From: Campylobacter volucris
GTDB lineage: Bacteria > Campylobacterota > Campylobacteria > Campylobacterales > Campylobacteraceae
Assembly: GCF_008011665.1 (NCBI RefSeq)
Contig: NZ_VOWJ01000023.1
Span: forward strand, 86,065-150,064
Length of the DNA stretch: 64,000 nt
Reading direction: 5' to 3'
Shown here: piece by piece, positions 1 through 9,920 of the stretch
Numbering within the stretch: the first letter of the stretch is position 1
Layout of the letters: every line of letters begins with the position of its first letter
The notes under the pieces: generated by a model
Seen by the model: only the letters and a program-made list of their open reading frames with translations
Told to the model about the DNA's origin: nothing
The model's database searches: none
Position numbers and translations under genes: made by a program

Positions 1-299
1 ACAAACTACCTCAACTTTTTTCACTGCTTTTTAGTTATAAATCAAACATCTTTGATATCATCTCAAAGCCAAAGCAAGCTTATACTTACACCAAATTTGC
101 TTTTGAGCTTAAAGAACTTTATGAAAAAGAAAACGACAAAACCGAAGCTGCTTTTATTATCCTAGATAGAGTGCTTAAATTTAAAAAAGAAAATCCTGAT
201 GATTTTGATGATTTTTTAAAGCTTATCCAAGAACTTTTAGTTACTTATGAAAAAGATCCAAAATCAATCAAACAAAATATAAAGGATTTGCTAAAATAA
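1..299 (+). CDS. C-terminal part of an unidentified protein (5' end outside window)
   Basis: An open frame enters the window at base 3 and ends at TAA 297-299, giving about 98 residues. They are rich in Lys, Glu, Asp and Leu and look helical, with no Cys-rich, membrane or catalytic motif I can name; an Asp/Phe-rich stretch (NPDDFDDFLKLIQ) lies two thirds of the way through. The next gene starts 10 bases after the stop, so the two are probably co-transcribed. Function unknown. Coding is supported by the continuous frame, normal codon use and tight spacing to the WYL regulator. Confidence 0.75.
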   Translation, partial: KLPQLFSLLFSYKSNIFDIISKPKQAYTYTKFAFELKELYEKENDKTEAAFIILDRVLKFKKENPDDFDDFLKLIQELLVTYEKDPKSIKQNIKDLLK

Positions 300-308
300 A
301 GGCATATT

Positions 309-1175
309 ATGGACAAAGACAAACTTTCTACGCGTTTAGTATCTATACTGCAGTGTTTAAACAATGGTGAGCGTTTTAGCTTAGAAGAACTTGCACAAGA
401 ATTTAATGTCAGCATTCGCACCATACAAAGAGACTTGCATGAGCGTCTTGCTTTTATGCCTATAAAAAAAGAAAATGGAAAATACTTTTTAGAAAGTTAC
501 GCTCTAGGGAAATTAAGCTTTAAAGATATGCAAAATTTTGCTATATTAAGCGGTATTGGCAAACTTTATCCTAGTTTAGATAAAGAATTTTTAAATGATT
601 TATTAAATGAAAAAATAAACAAAGCATTTTTAATAAAAAATAAAAATTATGAAATTCTCAATAGAGAAAATTTTGAAGATCTAAGTACAGCTATAATAGC
701 AAAATACACTATTAATTTTTACTACAAAGAAAAATATAGAAAAGTTTATCCTTACAAACTTATAAATATAGATAATATATGGTATCTTTTAGCCGATGAA
801 AATGATACTTTAAAAACCTTTACTTTTTCCAAAATAAGCAAATTAAAAATAAACAAAAAAGAAAATTTCACACCTAAAGAAAAATTTATCAGCCAAATAG
901 AAAAAAATCAAAACAATTGGATAGTTGAAAAAGAAAAAGAAGCTATTTTAAAAATAGATAAAAAAGCAAAAGAGTATTTTTTAAGAAAAAATGCTTCAAA
1001 CAAATATAAACTTATAGAAGAAAATGAAGAATTTTTGTATATAAAAACTTTTTATTCTTACGATGATGAACTTTTAAATTTAGTAAGATATTGGATACCA
1101 TATATAAAGATTTGCCAACCTTTAATCTTAAAAGAAAAGCTATATGAGCAATTAACCTTATATATGAAAGATTAA
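309..1175 (+). CDS. WYL-domain transcriptional regulator
   Basis: This 288-residue protein starts with a helix-turn-helix of the DeoR/YafY kind (about residues 8-60, containing FNVSIRTIQRDLHERL). A middle domain follows, in which YKLINIDNIWYLLADE around residue 150 carries the Trp-Tyr-Leu signature of WYL domains. WYL proteins usually bind a nucleic acid or nucleotide ligand and control DNA-damage, defence or metabolic genes; which of these applies here cannot be read from the sequence. It sits 10 bases after an unknown gene and its stop overlaps by 4 bases the stop of the convergent ctsM-like methylase. A WYL regulator beside a DNA methylase is suggestive, but regulation of one by the other is only inference. 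Confidence 0.85.
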   Translation: MDKDKLSTRLVSILQCLNNGERFSLEELAQEFNVSIRTIQRDLHERLAFMPIKKENGKYFLESYALGKLSFKDMQNFAILSGIGKLYPSLDKEFLNDLLNEKINKAFLIKNKNYEILNRENFEDLSTAIIAKYTINFYYKEKYRKVYPYKLINIDNIWYLLADENDTLKTFTFSKISKLKINKKENFTPKEKFISQIEKNQNNWIVEKEKEAILKIDKKAKEYFLRKNASNKYKLIEENEEFLYIKTFYSYDDELLNLVRYWIPYIKICQPLILKEKLYEQLTLYMKD

Positions 1176-2263
1176 TACTTCTTTAGCACATAAAGTTGTT
1201 CTTGTATATGTATAGAGCGTTTAGAAAGATTTCTACTAGCTCTAAATGCATTGTATTTTTGCTCTAAAATTTCGCATTTTCCAAGACTTTGTAAACGCTT
1301 TAAAAAACTATCTTTTTTTACAAAACCTTCGCAATTATAAGAAAGTAAAACAATCTTGGCTTTTAAATCATTTATCAAATCAAACAAAGCGTCTTCAGCT
1401 TTATTTTGCTTGTTAAAAGCACTTCGGTTCCAGTCTTTTGGAATGCCAGAAATTTTAGAAATATCTTTTGGTTTTTTATAATTAGCAATCAAATTTAACA
1501 TAAAGTAATTTGATCCGTAAGGATGTTGATTATAAGGAGGATCTAAATATGCCACATCAAAACCATCAAGCTCTTTGGCTAAAACATTTGCATCTTTTTG
1601 AAATACTTTAAAATCGCAAGTATAATTTGAAAAAATAGGCATTTTTAAAGCGATATCACCTTTAATACGAGTTAGTGCATTTTCACCTACTCCACCAAAT
1701 TTTCCCATGCCATTTTTGTCTTTATAAAAACCTTTAAAAACCCCGCTAGTATTTGCATGAACACTAGCTTCATAAATGAGTGGCGCAATGAAGTATTTTT
1801 GCATATCACAAGGTAATTTTGAAATATTTTGTCTCATGGTATCTAAATACATCGCATTTTTAAGTGTATAAAATACCCTTTCTTCTTTTTTAATGCTCTC
1901 ATCATCATTAGGAGCATAGAGCTTGCTGATAAAGCCTTTTTTTAGTGTTAGATTAGAAGTTAAAATTTCATAATATTTTTGTAGTTCTTGTAAAAAATCT
2001 GTATTTTGATTGGTCAAATAGCACTCATTAATGATTTTAGAATAATCTTCCAAATCATTTGCTATGATAAAACTCGCATAAGGCTTCACAAAACGCGAAA
2101 CTATACCCGAACCACTAAATATATCACAAAAGCTAAATTTGTCTTTTTTTAGCTCATTTTGTACAAATTTAAAGCCTTGGTTTAAAAATTCGAGCAAAGA
2201 TCTTTTGTTTCCAAGATAAGTTATGATTTGTTCTTTTAAAAAAGCAGGATTTTCTTTTTTCAT
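1172..2263 (-). CDS. ctsM: D12-class adenine-specific DNA methyltransferase, CtsM-like
   Basis: 363 residues from the ATG at 2263; a TTG five codons upstream is also open, but the ATG gives the family-like N-terminus MKKENPAFLKEQIITYLGN. FSGSG (residues 49-53) is the SAM-binding motif and DPPY (241-244), followed by NQHPYGSNYFMLN, is the catalytic motif of N6-adenine methylases of the D12 class. As I recall, the C. jejuni gene in the same place after infC (Cj0208) is ctsM, which methylates RAATTY and lets incoming DNA be accepted in natural transformation. No restriction enzyme gene is beside it, as expected for a solitary methylase. It lies 32 bases after infC, with a hairpin between. A second, divergent member of the family is at 29486-30499. 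The symbol is by synteny and family, not by alignment. Confidence 0.82.
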   Translation of the reverse strand: MKKENPAFLKEQIITYLGNKRSLLEFLNQGFKFVQNELKKDKFSFCDIFSGSGIVSRFVKPYASFIIANDLEDYSKIINECYLTNQNTDFLQELQKYYEILTSNLTLKKGFISKLYAPNDDESIKKEERVFYTLKNAMYLDTMRQNISKLPCDMQKYFIAPLIYEASVHANTSGVFKGFYKDKNGMGKFGGVGENALTRIKGDIALKMPIFSNYTCDFKVFQKDANVLAKELDGFDVAYLDPPYNQHPYGSNYFMLNLIANYKKPKDISKISGIPKDWNRSAFNKQNKAEDALFDLINDLKAKIVLLSYNCEGFVKKDSFLKRLQSLGKCEILEQKYNAFRASRNLSKRSIHIQEQLYVLKKY

Positions 2264-2274
2264 CAATTTAAAGC

Positions 2275-2293
2275 ACAAGCCTTAAAGGCTTGT
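2275..2293 (-). terminator. hairpin between infC and ctsM
   Basis: ACAAGCCT (2275-2282) and AGGCTTGT (2286-2293) form an 8-bp perfect stem with a 3-base loop, directly after the infC stop and 12 bases before the methylase ATG. No T-run follows on the minus strand, so it may be a weak terminator or an mRNA-processing or attenuation structure rather than a full stop. Confidence 0.45.
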
Positions 2294-2295
2294 AA

Positions 2296-2817
2296 TTACT
2301 TTTTCTTTTTAGGAGTTACTAACATATTTACATAACGACCTTCAAGTAAAGGTTCTTTATCTCTATCTGATATCTCTTGTACCATTTGCCAAATTTTTTC
2401 AAGCAAAGCTATAGCCGCTTCTGGAGTACCCATTTCACGACCTTTTAGAAAAACTCTAAATTTAACATGCTTGCCTTGTTCTAAAAATTCACTAGCGTGT
2501 TTTACTTTATAATTTATATCATTTTGAGCAATTTTTACAGAAAGTTTGATTTCTTTAACATCAATAACTTTTTGTTTTTTCTTGGCTTCTTTTTGTTTTT
2601 TCTCTTGCTGATAGCGGAATTTTCCATAGTCCATTATTTTACATACTGGTGGTTTTGCATCAGGAGCTATCATCACTAAATCAAGCCCTAGTCTATTTGC
2701 TATATCTAAAGCTTCATCTGAACTAATAATACCATAAACTTTTCCATCATCACCTATACATCTAATCTCATCTGCCTCGATTTCATCATTTAGCAAAACT
2801 TCTTTTTCTTTACTCAA
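2296..2817 (-). CDS. infC: translation initiation factor IF-3
   Basis: 173 residues, the normal IF-3 length. The N-terminal domain (1-80) contains [20 protein letters not shown], a Lys-rich linker follows, and the C-terminal domain has the IF-3 signature around [15 protein letters not shown]-3 binds the 30S subunit, keeps it apart from 50S and proofreads the initiator codon. The start is a TTG (2817-2815) whose last bases are shared with the thrS stop (TTGA). A non-ATG start is typical for infC and is the basis of autoregulation in E. coli; the rare codon suggests the same here, but that is inference. The order thrS-infC is conserved in many bacteria. Confidence 0.96.
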   Translation of the reverse strand: MSKEKEVLLNDEIEADEIRCIGDDGKVYGIISSDEALDIANRLGLDLVMIAPDAKPPVCKIMDYGKFRYQQEKKQKEAKKKQKVIDVKEIKLSVKIAQNDINYKVKHASEFLEQGKHVKFRVFLKGREMGTPEAAIALLEKIWQMVQEISDRDKEPLLEGRYVNMLVTPKKKK

Positions 2818-4625
2818 AAGCGTACCTCACTTAATTTCTCCTTTGTTAGGGTTATAAAATCATCTAAAGTCAATGTTTTTTGTTCTTTTGCTCTTCTATC
2901 TCTTAATGCAACACTTTCATTTGCCACTTCTTCATCGCCTAATACAAGTATCATAGGAACATGTGCTTTTTCAGCTAAGCGAATTTTTTTATTTAAGCTT
3001 TCGTTTTTGGCATAAATTTCACTATCGATACCAAGCTCTAAAAGCTGTGCGGCAATTTTTTTTGCATATTCATGGTGATTTTGTGAAATTGGTACTATAG
3101 CCACTTGAGTTGGTGCTATAAAAAATGGCAACTCGCCGCCACAATGTTCTATTAAAATTCCTATAAATCTTTCAAAAGAACCTAAAATCGCACGATGAAG
3201 CATTACAGGTTGCTTTTTTTCGTTATTTGCATCGGTATATTCAAGTTCAAAACGATTTGGCAAATTAAAATCTACTTGTATGGTTCCACATTGCCATTTT
3301 CTTTTTAGTGCATCTGTTATTTTTATATCTATTTTTGGACCATAAAAAGCTCCACCGCCTTCATCTATGCCATATTTTAAACCCTGCTCGTTTAGAGCTT
3401 CTTTTAAAGCATTAGTAGCTATATTCCAAATTTCATCATCACCAATTGCTTTGTTTGGTTTAGTAGAAATTTCCATTTCATAGTCAAATTCAAAAGCTTT
3501 CATTAAAGTATCAACAAAACTTAAAATTTCTAAAACTTGCTCTTTGATTTGACTTGGCATACAAAAAATATGTGCATCATCTTGAGTGAATTCTCTAACT
3601 CTAAAAAGCCCATGCAAAACACCGCTTTTTTCATGTCTATGAACCACGCCATATTCAAAAAATTTTAAAGGTAAATCTCTATAAGATCTCACATCATTTT
3701 GATAAACTTTGATATGCCCCACACAATTCATAGGTTTTATACCATATTCTTGCTCATCAATTTGAGTAAAATACATATTTTCTTTATAATTTGCATAATG
3801 CCCGCTTATTTTCCAAGCATCAGCTTTTAAAAGCTCTGGACCTCTAACTGGCTCATATCCTCTTAATCTATGAGCTTTGTATAATAAATGCTCCAACTTA
3901 CTTCTTAATTTTGCACCACTACTAAGCCATATAGGAAGTCCGCCTCCTATTTCATCATCAAAAGCAAAAAGTTTCATTTCATTACCAAGCTTTCTATGAT
4001 CTCTTTTTTTTGCTTCTTCTATGATTTTTAAATATTCATTTAAGCTTTCTTTATCAGCAAATGCCACACCATAAATTCTAGTGAGCATTTCTCTTTTTTC
4101 ATCGCCACCTAAATATGCTCCAGCAACTCGTGTTAATTTGAAAAATCTCAAATATATTGTATTGGGCACATGAGGACCTCTACATAGATCCTCAAAATCG
4201 CCTTGTTTATAAACACTTACCTTACCATCTGGAATTCTTAACAAAACTTCTTGTTTTAAATCATCATCTATAAATTTTTCTTTGACTTCTTGTTTTGAAA
4301 GCTCATATTTGGTTATATCTAGCTTTAATTGAGCTAGTTCTTTCATTTTCTTTTCTATCTTAGCTAGATCTTCTTCAGAAATTTTACTATTTACTCTAAA
4401 ATCATAGTAAAATCCATCTTCTATAACAGGACCAACAAAAAATTTAGCTTCTGGATATAAGCTTTTAATAGCTTGCGCCATCAAATGCGCACAAGAATGA
4501 CGAATGACTTCTAAGCTATCTTTAGAATTATCAAAAAAAATCGGAGTTAAATTTGCATTATCTTTACAGCTTTGAGTGTCTATCAAAGCACCATTATCTA
4601 TATATGCGATAATATCTTTTGTCAT
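2814..4625 (-). CDS. thrS: threonyl-tRNA synthetase
   Basis: Charges tRNA-Thr. The start is placed at the ATG at 4625, giving 603 residues ([12 protein letters not shown]...), because an upstream start at 4640 adds five residues not usual in the family. The editing domain is visible as HSCAHLMAQ (HxxxH) near residue 47 and CRGPH near 150. The class II core follows, with [10 protein letters not shown] carrying the zinc-binding Cys, and the anticodon-binding domain is at the C-terminus. The N-terminal TGS region is shorter than in E. coli ThrS (about 640 residues), as I recall for epsilonproteobacteria. It is translationally coupled to infC. Confidence 0.96.
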   Translation of the reverse strand: MTKDIIAYIDNGALIDTQSCKDNANLTPIFFDNSKDSLEVIRHSCAHLMAQAIKSLYPEAKFFVGPVIEDGFYYDFRVNSKISEEDLAKIEKKMKELAQLKLDITKYELSKQEVKEKFIDDDLKQEVLLRIPDGKVSVYKQGDFEDLCRGPHVPNTIYLRFFKLTRVAGAYLGGDEKREMLTRIYGVAFADKESLNEYLKIIEEAKKRDHRKLGNEMKLFAFDDEIGGGLPIWLSSGAKLRSKLEHLLYKAHRLRGYEPVRGPELLKADAWKISGHYANYKENMYFTQIDEQEYGIKPMNCVGHIKVYQNDVRSYRDLPLKFFEYGVVHRHEKSGVLHGLFRVREFTQDDAHIFCMPSQIKEQVLEILSFVDTLMKAFEFDYEMEISTKPNKAIGDDEIWNIATNALKEALNEQGLKYGIDEGGGAFYGPKIDIKITDALKRKWQCGTIQVDFNLPNRFELEYTDANNEKKQPVMLHRAILGSFERFIGILIEHCGGELPFFIAPTQVAIVPISQNHHEYAKKIAAQLLELGIDSEIYAKNESLNKKIRLAEKAHVPMILVLGDEEVANESVALRDRRAKEQKTLTLDDFITLTKEKLSEVRF

Positions 4626-4731
4626 TTTTACCCTTATCACTCACCTACTTTGTGAGCTTCATTTAAAATTCTAAAGACAATTTTAGCTATGAAAACTTAA
4701 TATTATTTTAAATTAAGCATATTTTATGTTT

Positions 4732-5538
4732 TTAAATACTAGTTTTACTTGTATCTAAAATTCCATTTGTAAAAAGCCATAAAAAGATTAAACCTAAAAT
4801 TATCCTATAAATTCCAAATGGTATAAAATTTATCTTACCAATAAGCTTTAAAAAAATTTTAATCACTATAAATGCTGTTATAAATGCTGTTATAAAACCT
4901 ATTGACAAAGGTATGAAATTATTCACATTATTTAAAATTTCTGGCTCTTTATAAATACTATAAGAAGTTGCAGCTATCATAGTAGGAATCGCAAGTAAAA
5001 ATGAAAATTCAGAAGCAATTTTACGATCAAGTCCTAACAACAACCCCCCAATAATACTAGCACCACTTCTTGAAGTCCCTGGTATGATAGCTAAAGCTTG
5101 AGTTAAGCCTATTAAAAAAGCCTGCTTATAGCTTACCTCATCTAAAGAATGTATAGCATAATCTTTTTTTCTATGTTTAAGCTCTATAATGATAAATATA
5201 ATACCCCCTATAATAAGCATAGTGGCTACCGTATAACCATTAAATAATTCTTTTAAAAATTTATACATTATAAAGCCTACACCACCTGCTGGTAAAAAAC
5301 CCACAAATAATTTAAGCCATATGTCTATTTTTTGGGCTAGTCTATCTTTAAATATAAAAATCACAGCTAGGATAGATCCAAGCTGGATTATGATAAAAAA
5401 ACTACGCCAAAAATCATCAATTTGCAAACGCAAAAGCTCTGCTCCTAAGATCATATGACCTGTAGAAGAAACAGGTAAAAATTCAGTCAAACCTTCTATG
5501 ATTCCTAGGATTAAAGCATAATAATATTCTATATTCAT
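4732..5538 (-). CDS. uppP: undecaprenyl-diphosphate phosphatase
   Basis: A 268-residue polytopic membrane protein of the BacA/UppP family that recycles undecaprenyl diphosphate, the lipid carrier for peptidoglycan and surface glycans. Both family motifs are present: [15 protein letters not shown] near residue 15 and [13 protein letters not shown] near 155, which hold the catalytic Glu, Ser and Arg. About eight hydrophobic segments can be counted. The ATG (5538-5536) overlaps the TGA of the upstream OPT transporter (ATGA), so the two are coupled. C. jejuni has the same pair beside thrS, as I recall. Confidence 0.95.
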   Translation of the reverse strand: MNIEYYYALILGIIEGLTEFLPVSSTGHMILGAELLRLQIDDFWRSFFIIIQLGSILAVIFIFKDRLAQKIDIWLKLFVGFLPAGGVGFIMYKFLKELFNGYTVATMLIIGGIIFIIIELKHRKKDYAIHSLDEVSYKQAFLIGLTQALAIIPGTSRSGASIIGGLLLGLDRKIASEFSFLLAIPTMIAATSYSIYKEPEILNNVNNFIPLSIGFITAFITAFIVIKIFLKLIGKINFIPFGIYRIILGLIFLWLFTNGILDTSKTSI

Positions 5539-7520
5539 TTTTTAAGCACTCTTTTTATAAAAATAAATATAATCATTACAAAAACAATTAAACCAATACT
5601 TTCACTATTTTGAAAAGAACTTGTTATTGCAAGTGGATTTTCAATGCCATATTTACTCACAGAAAATACCGTTAAACCAGCTATAAGCACACCAAAAATA
5701 CTTTCTCCTACTATCAATCCTGAAGCAAATAAAATGCCTTTTTGTTCATGCTCTTGTATAAGTTCTTTTTTGTGTGCGTTGTTGTGATATTTTCTCTCAA
5801 GACGCTTTTTGGTTAAATATGCTATTAAGCCACCTATAAACAAAGGCGTACTTACAACAGGTGGTAAATAAATACCTATACCAACGGCCAAAGGAGGTAA
5901 AGACATATTTTTCTTTCTTAATAAACGATCTATGATAATAACACCAATTCCTACAAAAGCTCCTATAATAATATAATTCCAATCCATATTGGCATTAAAA
6001 ATACCTTGAGCTATGGTATTCATTAAATTTGCTTGTGGTGCTGCTAAAGCATTTGCCGCATCCATATCTTCTCTTGGCATAGCACCTACAAAACCATAGG
6101 CCTGATAAAGCAAATTTAAAACAGGAGCTATAGCTAAGGCCCCAAAAAAACATCCTATAATCAAAGAAACTTGTTGTTTCCAAGGAGTAGCTCCTACCAA
6201 ATAACCTGTTTTTAAATCTTGCAAGTTATCATTAGATATAGCTGCAGTCGCTAAAATAACACTGGTGGTAAAAATAGCAAAAGCGATTGCAAATTTAGCC
6301 ATTAAAGGATCGCTAAATAAATTTATTTTATATCCTATTAATAATATAATCAAAGAAGAAACCATAATAGCTATAATGCCTATACCTGATATAGGAGATG
6401 AAGAAGATCCAACCAATCCTGCCATATAACCACAAGCTGATGCGACAAAAAATCCTATAAAAACAGCTAATAAAGTCCCCAAAAACGCAAAAAGTACTTG
6501 ATGAGAGCTAGACAAATTTGAATCAGCCACAAAAGCATAAAAAGATACAAACAAACCAAAAACCATTAATGCAAATAAAATCAACATCACCTTCAAAGAT
6601 AAATCTGTATCTTTAGAATCTTTATAAACATTAAAAGATGTTGTTTTGAGTAAATTTCTTATTCCTTCATATACAGGTTTTGCAAGTTCAAGTAAAGTCC
6701 ATAAAGCTGCTATAGCTATAGCACCTGTACCTATAAGACGCACTTTTTGTGCCCAAATTTGATTAGCTATATCTAAAGCACTTAAGCTTATATCAAAACT
6801 TTCTTTAGCAGAAAAATAAGGGACAAATACCGCCCAAGCTAAAATCATCCCTGCAAGCAAAGCTACTCCACCAGCTATTCCTACTAAATACCCAGCTCCT
6901 AATAAAGCTACGGAATATCCCATAGATAAACCAAAAGCCATTTTTTGCCACATAAAAGCAAAACTACTCCCACCTGCAATTAATTTAAATCCACTTAAAA
7001 ACAAACTCACTATCGATGCTAAAATGGCCCCTAAGCCTATTTCTTTTAAACCAATTTTTCCTTTTTTATCAGCTTGATCTTTGTTAGCAACCTTTAAAAT
7101 TTCAGCCGCAGCGCGTCCTTCAGGATATGCTAATTTACTTTCAACAACCATAGTTTTTCTCAAAGGTATGGTAAAAAGCACCCCTAAACCTCCACCGCAA
7201 AGACAAAGCATAAAAGTCAGCCATAAAGGAAATTCAAACCAATATCCACACATAAAAAGACCTGGGATGACAAAAATTACTGCCGAAAGCGTTCCTGCAG
7301 CAGAAACTTGAGTTTGAACCATATTGTTTTCTAAAATGTTTGAATCTTTAAAGAATTTTAAAACTGCCATTGCAATCACAACAGCAGGAATCGAAGTAGA
7401 AAAAGTAAGACCCACCTTAAGCCCCAAATAAACATTTGAAGCTGTAAAAATAACCGTTAAAATACTTCCTAAAATTATACCTCTAAGCGTAAGCTCTGGT
7501 AATGAATTTTTCCTATACAT
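5535..7520 (-). CDS. OPT family oligopeptide/metal-chelate transporter
   Basis: A 661-residue inner-membrane protein with about 14-16 hydrophobic segments; [18 protein letters not shown] near the N-terminus is typical of OPT transporters. Members import small peptides or metal-chelate complexes; the substrate here cannot be inferred. The ATG at 7520 is preferred because GGAGAGG lies 5-11 bases upstream, whereas the longer frame (to 7553) adds a non-conserved polar leader. Gly/Ala-rich segments and a cytoplasmic Lys-rich loop ([17 protein letters not shown]) near residue 595 can be seen. It lies 16 bases after nrdA and overlaps uppP. Confidence 0.9.
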   Translation of the reverse strand: MYRKNSLPELTLRGIILGSILTVIFTASNVYLGLKVGLTFSTSIPAVVIAMAVLKFFKDSNILENNMVQTQVSAAGTLSAVIFVIPGLFMCGYWFEFPLWLTFMLCLCGGGLGVLFTIPLRKTMVVESKLAYPEGRAAAEILKVANKDQADKKGKIGLKEIGLGAILASIVSLFLSGFKLIAGGSSFAFMWQKMAFGLSMGYSVALLGAGYLVGIAGGVALLAGMILAWAVFVPYFSAKESFDISLSALDIANQIWAQKVRLIGTGAIAIAALWTLLELAKPVYEGIRNLLKTTSFNVYKDSKDTDLSLKVMLILFALMVFGLFVSFYAFVADSNLSSSHQVLFAFLGTLLAVFIGFFVASACGYMAGLVGSSSSPISGIGIIAIMVSSLIILLIGYKINLFSDPLMAKFAIAFAIFTTSVILATAAISNDNLQDLKTGYLVGATPWKQQVSLIIGCFFGALAIAPVLNLLYQAYGFVGAMPREDMDAANALAAPQANLMNTIAQGIFNANMDWNYIIIGAFVGIGVIIIDRLLRKKNMSLPPLAVGIGIYLPPVVSTPLFIGGLIAYLTKKRLERKYHNNAHKKELIQEHEQKGILFASGLIVGESIFGVLIAGLTVFSVSKYGIENPLAITSSFQNSESIGLIVFVMIIFIFIKRVLKK

Positions 7521-7536
7521 ATTTGCCTCTCCATTT

Positions 7537-9906
7537 TCACTGACAACCTTCACATTCTATAGAACGATCTGCTACATTAACCTTTTCACTATCTGGACTT
7601 TCACTTCTTAAATAATAAGTTGATTTTATACCAAGCTCCCATGCTAGTTGATAAATTTCATTTAAATATCCACCACTTGCTTTATCTAAAGATACAAAGA
7701 TATTTAAAGATTGACCTTGATCTATCCATTTACCGCGTATAGCAGCAGCTTTAACTAAAATCTTTTGATCTAATTCATAAGCAGGGGTATAATACTGCCA
7801 AGTGTCAAGATTTAAATTTGGAACCACAGTAGGTATCATACCGCTTAAATTTTGCTCAAACCATTTTCTTTTATACACAGGCTCTATGGTTTGAGTAGTT
7901 CCAACCAAAATCGATATAGAAGAAGTTGGTGCTATAGCCATCAAATAACCATTTCTAATACCATCTCTTTTGAGCTTTTCTCTTAATTTTTCCCAATCAC
8001 ACTCACTTTGAGAAAACAATCCATCGCTAATTGTAAGTTTTTTAGCATTTTCATTAGCCACATCTATAGGAACTATACCCTTGCTCCAATTAGAACCTTC
8101 AAAATCAGGATATTTTCCTTTTTCTAAAGCCAAATTAGAACTAGCCAAAATAGCTTCATAGCTAATCATTTCCATAATGCGATCTATTCTTTCAAAATGC
8201 TCACTAGAACCCCAATGAATTTGATCTTGTGCTAGCATTTGTGCTTCACCCATTACACCAAGTCCTATAGCACGAGATTTCAAGTTGGTATTTTTTACTT
8301 TTAAATGAGGATAAAAATTTAAATCAATTACATTATCAAGCATTCTAATAGCTGTTGGGACAACTCTTTGGATATCTTCTTTTGTATTAATTTTGCTTAA
8401 ATTTATACTAGCTAGATTACAAACTGCGGTTTTACCTTCGTTTTTAAATTTTTCTACTATATAAACTTTTTTACCATTAATGCTATCTAAGGTAGAAATT
8501 TTCTTAGCAAATTTTTCATAACCACCATCGATGATTATTTCATCGTCTTCATTAAAATTTTCAAAACTACCATCTTCATAAGTAACTTTTATTTGATAGT
8601 AATTTGGCTCTGTGTTTTGAAAAATTTCTGTACATAAATTTGAACTTCTTATGATCCCACTATGTGCATTTGGATTTGCTTTATTTGCACTATCTTTAAA
8701 ACACAAAAATGGCAAACCGCTTTCAAAATAACTAAGCAGTATTTTTTTCCAAAGCTCTTTAGCATCAATTATTTCTTTAGCTATGCTTTCATCTTTTTCG
8801 TATTCTTCATATTTTTGCTCAAAAGCCTCACCATATAAATCACACAAATCTTGCGTATCAGCTGGATCAAATAAAGTCCATTTTCCATTTTCTCTTACAC
8901 GCTTCATAAATAAATCATTCACCCATAAAGCCGGAAAAAGCTCATGAGCTCTTCTTCTTTCTTCACCTGAATTTTTACGCAAGTCTAAAAAGTCATTTAT
9001 ATCCATGTGCCAAGGTTCTATATAAACTGCAATCGCACCTTTTCTAGTACCAAGCTGATCTACTGCTACTGCTATATCATTAGTAATTTTTAAAAATGGT
9101 ATTATCCCACCAGCCGCATTTTTATGTCCATCTATACTTCCGCCCATAGCACGCACTTTAGACCAATCCCAGCCTATACCACCACCAAATTTAGACAAAA
9201 GCGCCATTTCTTGATAAGAATCAAAAATTCCTTCTATGTTATCAGGCGTGCTTCCTATATAACATGAGCTTAATTGATGTCTTGTGGTTCTAGCATTAGA
9301 CAGAGTTGGAGTTGCACACATCACTTCAAATTTGGAAATTAAATCATAAAATTTCTTAGCCCAAGTTTGGGAATCCAGCTCATTTTGTGCTAAAAACATC
9401 GCAATAGCCATAAACATATGCTGTGGAAGCTCTATGGGATTGCCTTTAGAATCTTTAATTAAATATCTATCATATAAAGTTTTAATCCCAAGATAGGTAA
9501 ATTGCAAATCTCTGTTTGGATCTATATAGGAATTTAAATCATCTAAATCATACTTTTCTTTTAGACCGAGTAAAATTCTACCTTCTTTCTCACCTTTTTC
9601 AAGGTATTCTCTTAAATGCTTATATCCGCTATATCCACTTACTTTTTTATAAAGATCATATAAAAACAATCTTGCAGCAACAAAAGTCCAATTAGGCCTA
9701 TCTATATCTATTTTATCTACAGCTGTTTTTATAAGAGTTTGTTGGATTTCTTCAGTACTTATACCATCGCGAAATTGAATTTTAGCATCAACTTCAAGCT
9801 CACTTTGACTTACATTATCCAAATTTGCTACAGCATCTGTGGTATATTTTTTAATTTTAGACACATCTAATTCTTCTGTGCGTCCATTTCTTTTTAATAC
9901 CTTCAT
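7537..9906 (-). CDS. nrdA: ribonucleoside-diphosphate reductase alpha subunit (class Ia)
   Basis: 789 residues. Reduces ribonucleotides to deoxyribonucleotides together with a beta subunit NrdB, which is not in this window. An N-terminal ATP-cone (about 1-90) starts MKVLKRNGRTEELDVSKI. The active-site cysteines are seen in HQLSSCYIGST, in SSNLCTEIF (also the catalytic Asn and Glu) and in TAVCNLASINL. The C-terminus ends CEGCQ, the CxxC pair that passes electrons from thioredoxin or glutaredoxin. LGVMGEAQMLA and the ALNAYL-like region further support class I. It is 14 bases downstream of purB, so it is probably in the same transcript, linking purine synthesis to dNTP supply. Confidence 0.96.
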   Translation of the reverse strand: MKVLKRNGRTEELDVSKIKKYTTDAVANLDNVSQSELEVDAKIQFRDGISTEEIQQTLIKTAVDKIDIDRPNWTFVAARLFLYDLYKKVSGYSGYKHLREYLEKGEKEGRILLGLKEKYDLDDLNSYIDPNRDLQFTYLGIKTLYDRYLIKDSKGNPIELPQHMFMAIAMFLAQNELDSQTWAKKFYDLISKFEVMCATPTLSNARTTRHQLSSCYIGSTPDNIEGIFDSYQEMALLSKFGGGIGWDWSKVRAMGGSIDGHKNAAGGIIPFLKITNDIAVAVDQLGTRKGAIAVYIEPWHMDINDFLDLRKNSGEERRRAHELFPALWVNDLFMKRVRENGKWTLFDPADTQDLCDLYGEAFEQKYEEYEKDESIAKEIIDAKELWKKILLSYFESGLPFLCFKDSANKANPNAHSGIIRSSNLCTEIFQNTEPNYYQIKVTYEDGSFENFNEDDEIIIDGGYEKFAKKISTLDSINGKKVYIVEKFKNEGKTAVCNLASINLSKINTKEDIQRVVPTAIRMLDNVIDLNFYPHLKVKNTNLKSRAIGLGVMGEAQMLAQDQIHWGSSEHFERIDRIMEMISYEAILASSNLALEKGKYPDFEGSNWSKGIVPIDVANENAKKLTISDGLFSQSECDWEKLREKLKRDGIRNGYLMAIAPTSSISILVGTTQTIEPVYKRKWFEQNLSGMIPTVVPNLNLDTWQYYTPAYELDQKILVKAAAIRGKWIDQGQSLNIFVSLDKASGGYLNEIYQLAWELGIKSTYYLRSESPDSEKVNVADRSIECEGCQ

Positions 9907-9920
9907 TTTTCCAACCCCTC

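Noticed and set aside
2497..2679. 60-residue hydrophobic plus-strand ORF over infC
   Set aside because: Antisense of the Lys-rich infC linker; poly-Lys read in antisense gives Phe/Leu, so the hydrophobic look is an artefact.
5797..6183. Two Cys/Tyr-rich minus-strand ORFs inside the OPT gene
   Set aside because: Same-strand shadow frames in a long, clearly coding transporter; composition is what a shifted membrane-protein frame gives.
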